Positions 63,558-64,000 of a stretch of 64,000 bases of DNA are shown piece after piece. Each line of letters starts with the position of its first letter. Position 1 is the stretch's first letter. The stretch comes from Paraherbaspirillum soli (GTDB lineage: Bacteria > Pseudomonadota > Gammaproteobacteria > Burkholderiales > Burkholderiaceae_D), in the NCBI RefSeq assembly GCF_042654985.1, contig NZ_JBHSMT010000031.1:1-64000 (forward strand), written 5' to 3'. The translations under genes and the position numbers were made by a program. Below the pieces are notes generated by a model that had not been told where the DNA came from, did not search any database, and saw only the letters and a list, made by a program, of their open reading frames with translations.

Positions 63558-63592
63558 GAAAGTCTTGCAAGTCATTGACTTGCAAGACTTTC
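63558..63592. repeat. Perfect 17-bp inverted repeat after ffh
   Basis: GAAAGTCTTGCAAGTCA and its exact complement separated by one base. No U-tract follows, so it is not a standard terminator, though it could still stop or stabilise the ffh message. Confidence 0.75.
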
Positions 63593-63794
63593 CGGCCAGT
63601 GCAGCAACATCAATCCTGCGCGCACCGCGGATCGGCGCCAATCCCGCATCTCCTATAGCAACATCGCACTATTTAGTTCCGTATCAAATCCCGCATAAAC
63701 TGACAAAAAACACTTGCATCGTCGGGAAAACCGCACCACTATTAGCGATGCGTGATTGACGCATTTTCTATTATTCCGTAAAGGAGGCTCAAAG

Positions 63795-64000
63795 ATGGCC
63801 ACAGTCAAAAAACCAGCAGCGACCAAAGCAGCTCCGGTCAAAGCAGCAGCTAAACCTGCCGTAAAAAAAGCCGCCCCAGTCAAAGCTGAAGCAGCACCAA
63901 AAACAGCGCGCAAACCTAACGCAGCGTTCATGAAACCATTGACCCCATCTGCGGTTCTGGCTGCCGTGGTCGGCGCAGCTCCGTTGCCACGCACTGAAGT
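63795..64000 (+). CDS. SWIB/MDM2-domain protein with lysine/alanine-rich tail, cut by the window end
   Basis: First 68 residues only. The start MATVKKPAATKAAPVKAAAK is histone-H1-like, then KPNAAFMKPLTPSAVLAAVVG and PLPRTEV begin a SWIB domain (the PLT..L..V.G....R.E pattern). SWIB proteins in betaproteobacteria and Chlamydia are small and DNA-associated; function is not settled. A strong AAAGGAGG precedes the ATG. The right end is off the window. Confidence 0.88.
   Translation, partial: MATVKKPAATKAAPVKAAAKPAVKKAAPVKAEAAPKTARKPNAAFMKPLTPSAVLAAVVGAAPLPRTE

Overview
The window reads as chromosomal core DNA of a betaproteobacterium, most likely Oxalobacteraceae (Collimonas/Herbaspirillum-like). 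This is judged from protein style and gene order: PilSR next to YpjD and Ffh, divergent fur/bamE, the hemP-bfd-tonB-piuC-bfr iron block, lysine/alanine-rich histone H1-like proteins and a SWIB protein. No database search was possible. I see no phage, CRISPR array, rRNA or tRNA, and no intact transposase. Almost all of the 59 coding regions listed are intact; one runs off the right edge.

Layout: 0-0.6 kb, no convincing gene. 0.6-5.7 kb: ALDH7-type dehydrogenase, a repeat-rich gap, trpS with a structured leader, a Tim44-domain protein and a small exported protein. 5.8-11 kb: response regulator, sensor kinase, small symporter subunit and large Na+/solute symporter as one operon, then a cupin. 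11-17.8 kb: panB; the overlapping folK-pcnB-HAD-hda series; an AI-2E-family permease; divergent purM. 18-30 kb: carbonic anhydrase, chalcone-isomerase-like protein, the dnaJ-dnaK-grpE heat-shock group with two sigma-32-type promoters, hemH, recN, nadK, a HAD hydrolase and hrcA. 29.8-35 kb: fur, bamE, dapB, exbB, exbD and a fusion of a degenerate PAP2 phosphatase domain to a VirK/YbjX (DUF535) domain. 35-43.5 kb: leuS-lptE-holA-proA, hemJ, a DsbA-fold isomerase and an RlmL-like methyltransferase. 43.5-49.7 kb: the iron block, with three Fur-box-like sites. 49.8-64 kb: yggU/yggT, a 39-bp-periodic histone-like gene, nrdAB behind a pair of NrdR-type boxes, ampD, pilRS, a PP0621-like protein, ypjD, ffh and the start of a SWIB-domain gene.

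The most unusual content is between the genes. Two 141-bp elements that differ at one base have 17-bp inverted ends and 3-bp TNA target duplications, and each is inserted exactly at a TAA stop codon so the host protein is unchanged. A second, more diverged family (five copies plus one fragment) shares their core motifs and has partly covarying stem arms. A third, REP-like hairpin family (six copies) has arms built on GGG(T/A)CAGAGT. Several copies lie inside operons (dnaK/dnaJ, exbB/exbD) or touch stop codons, so they may shape mRNA ends. The strongest protein novelty is the PAP2-DUF535 fusion.
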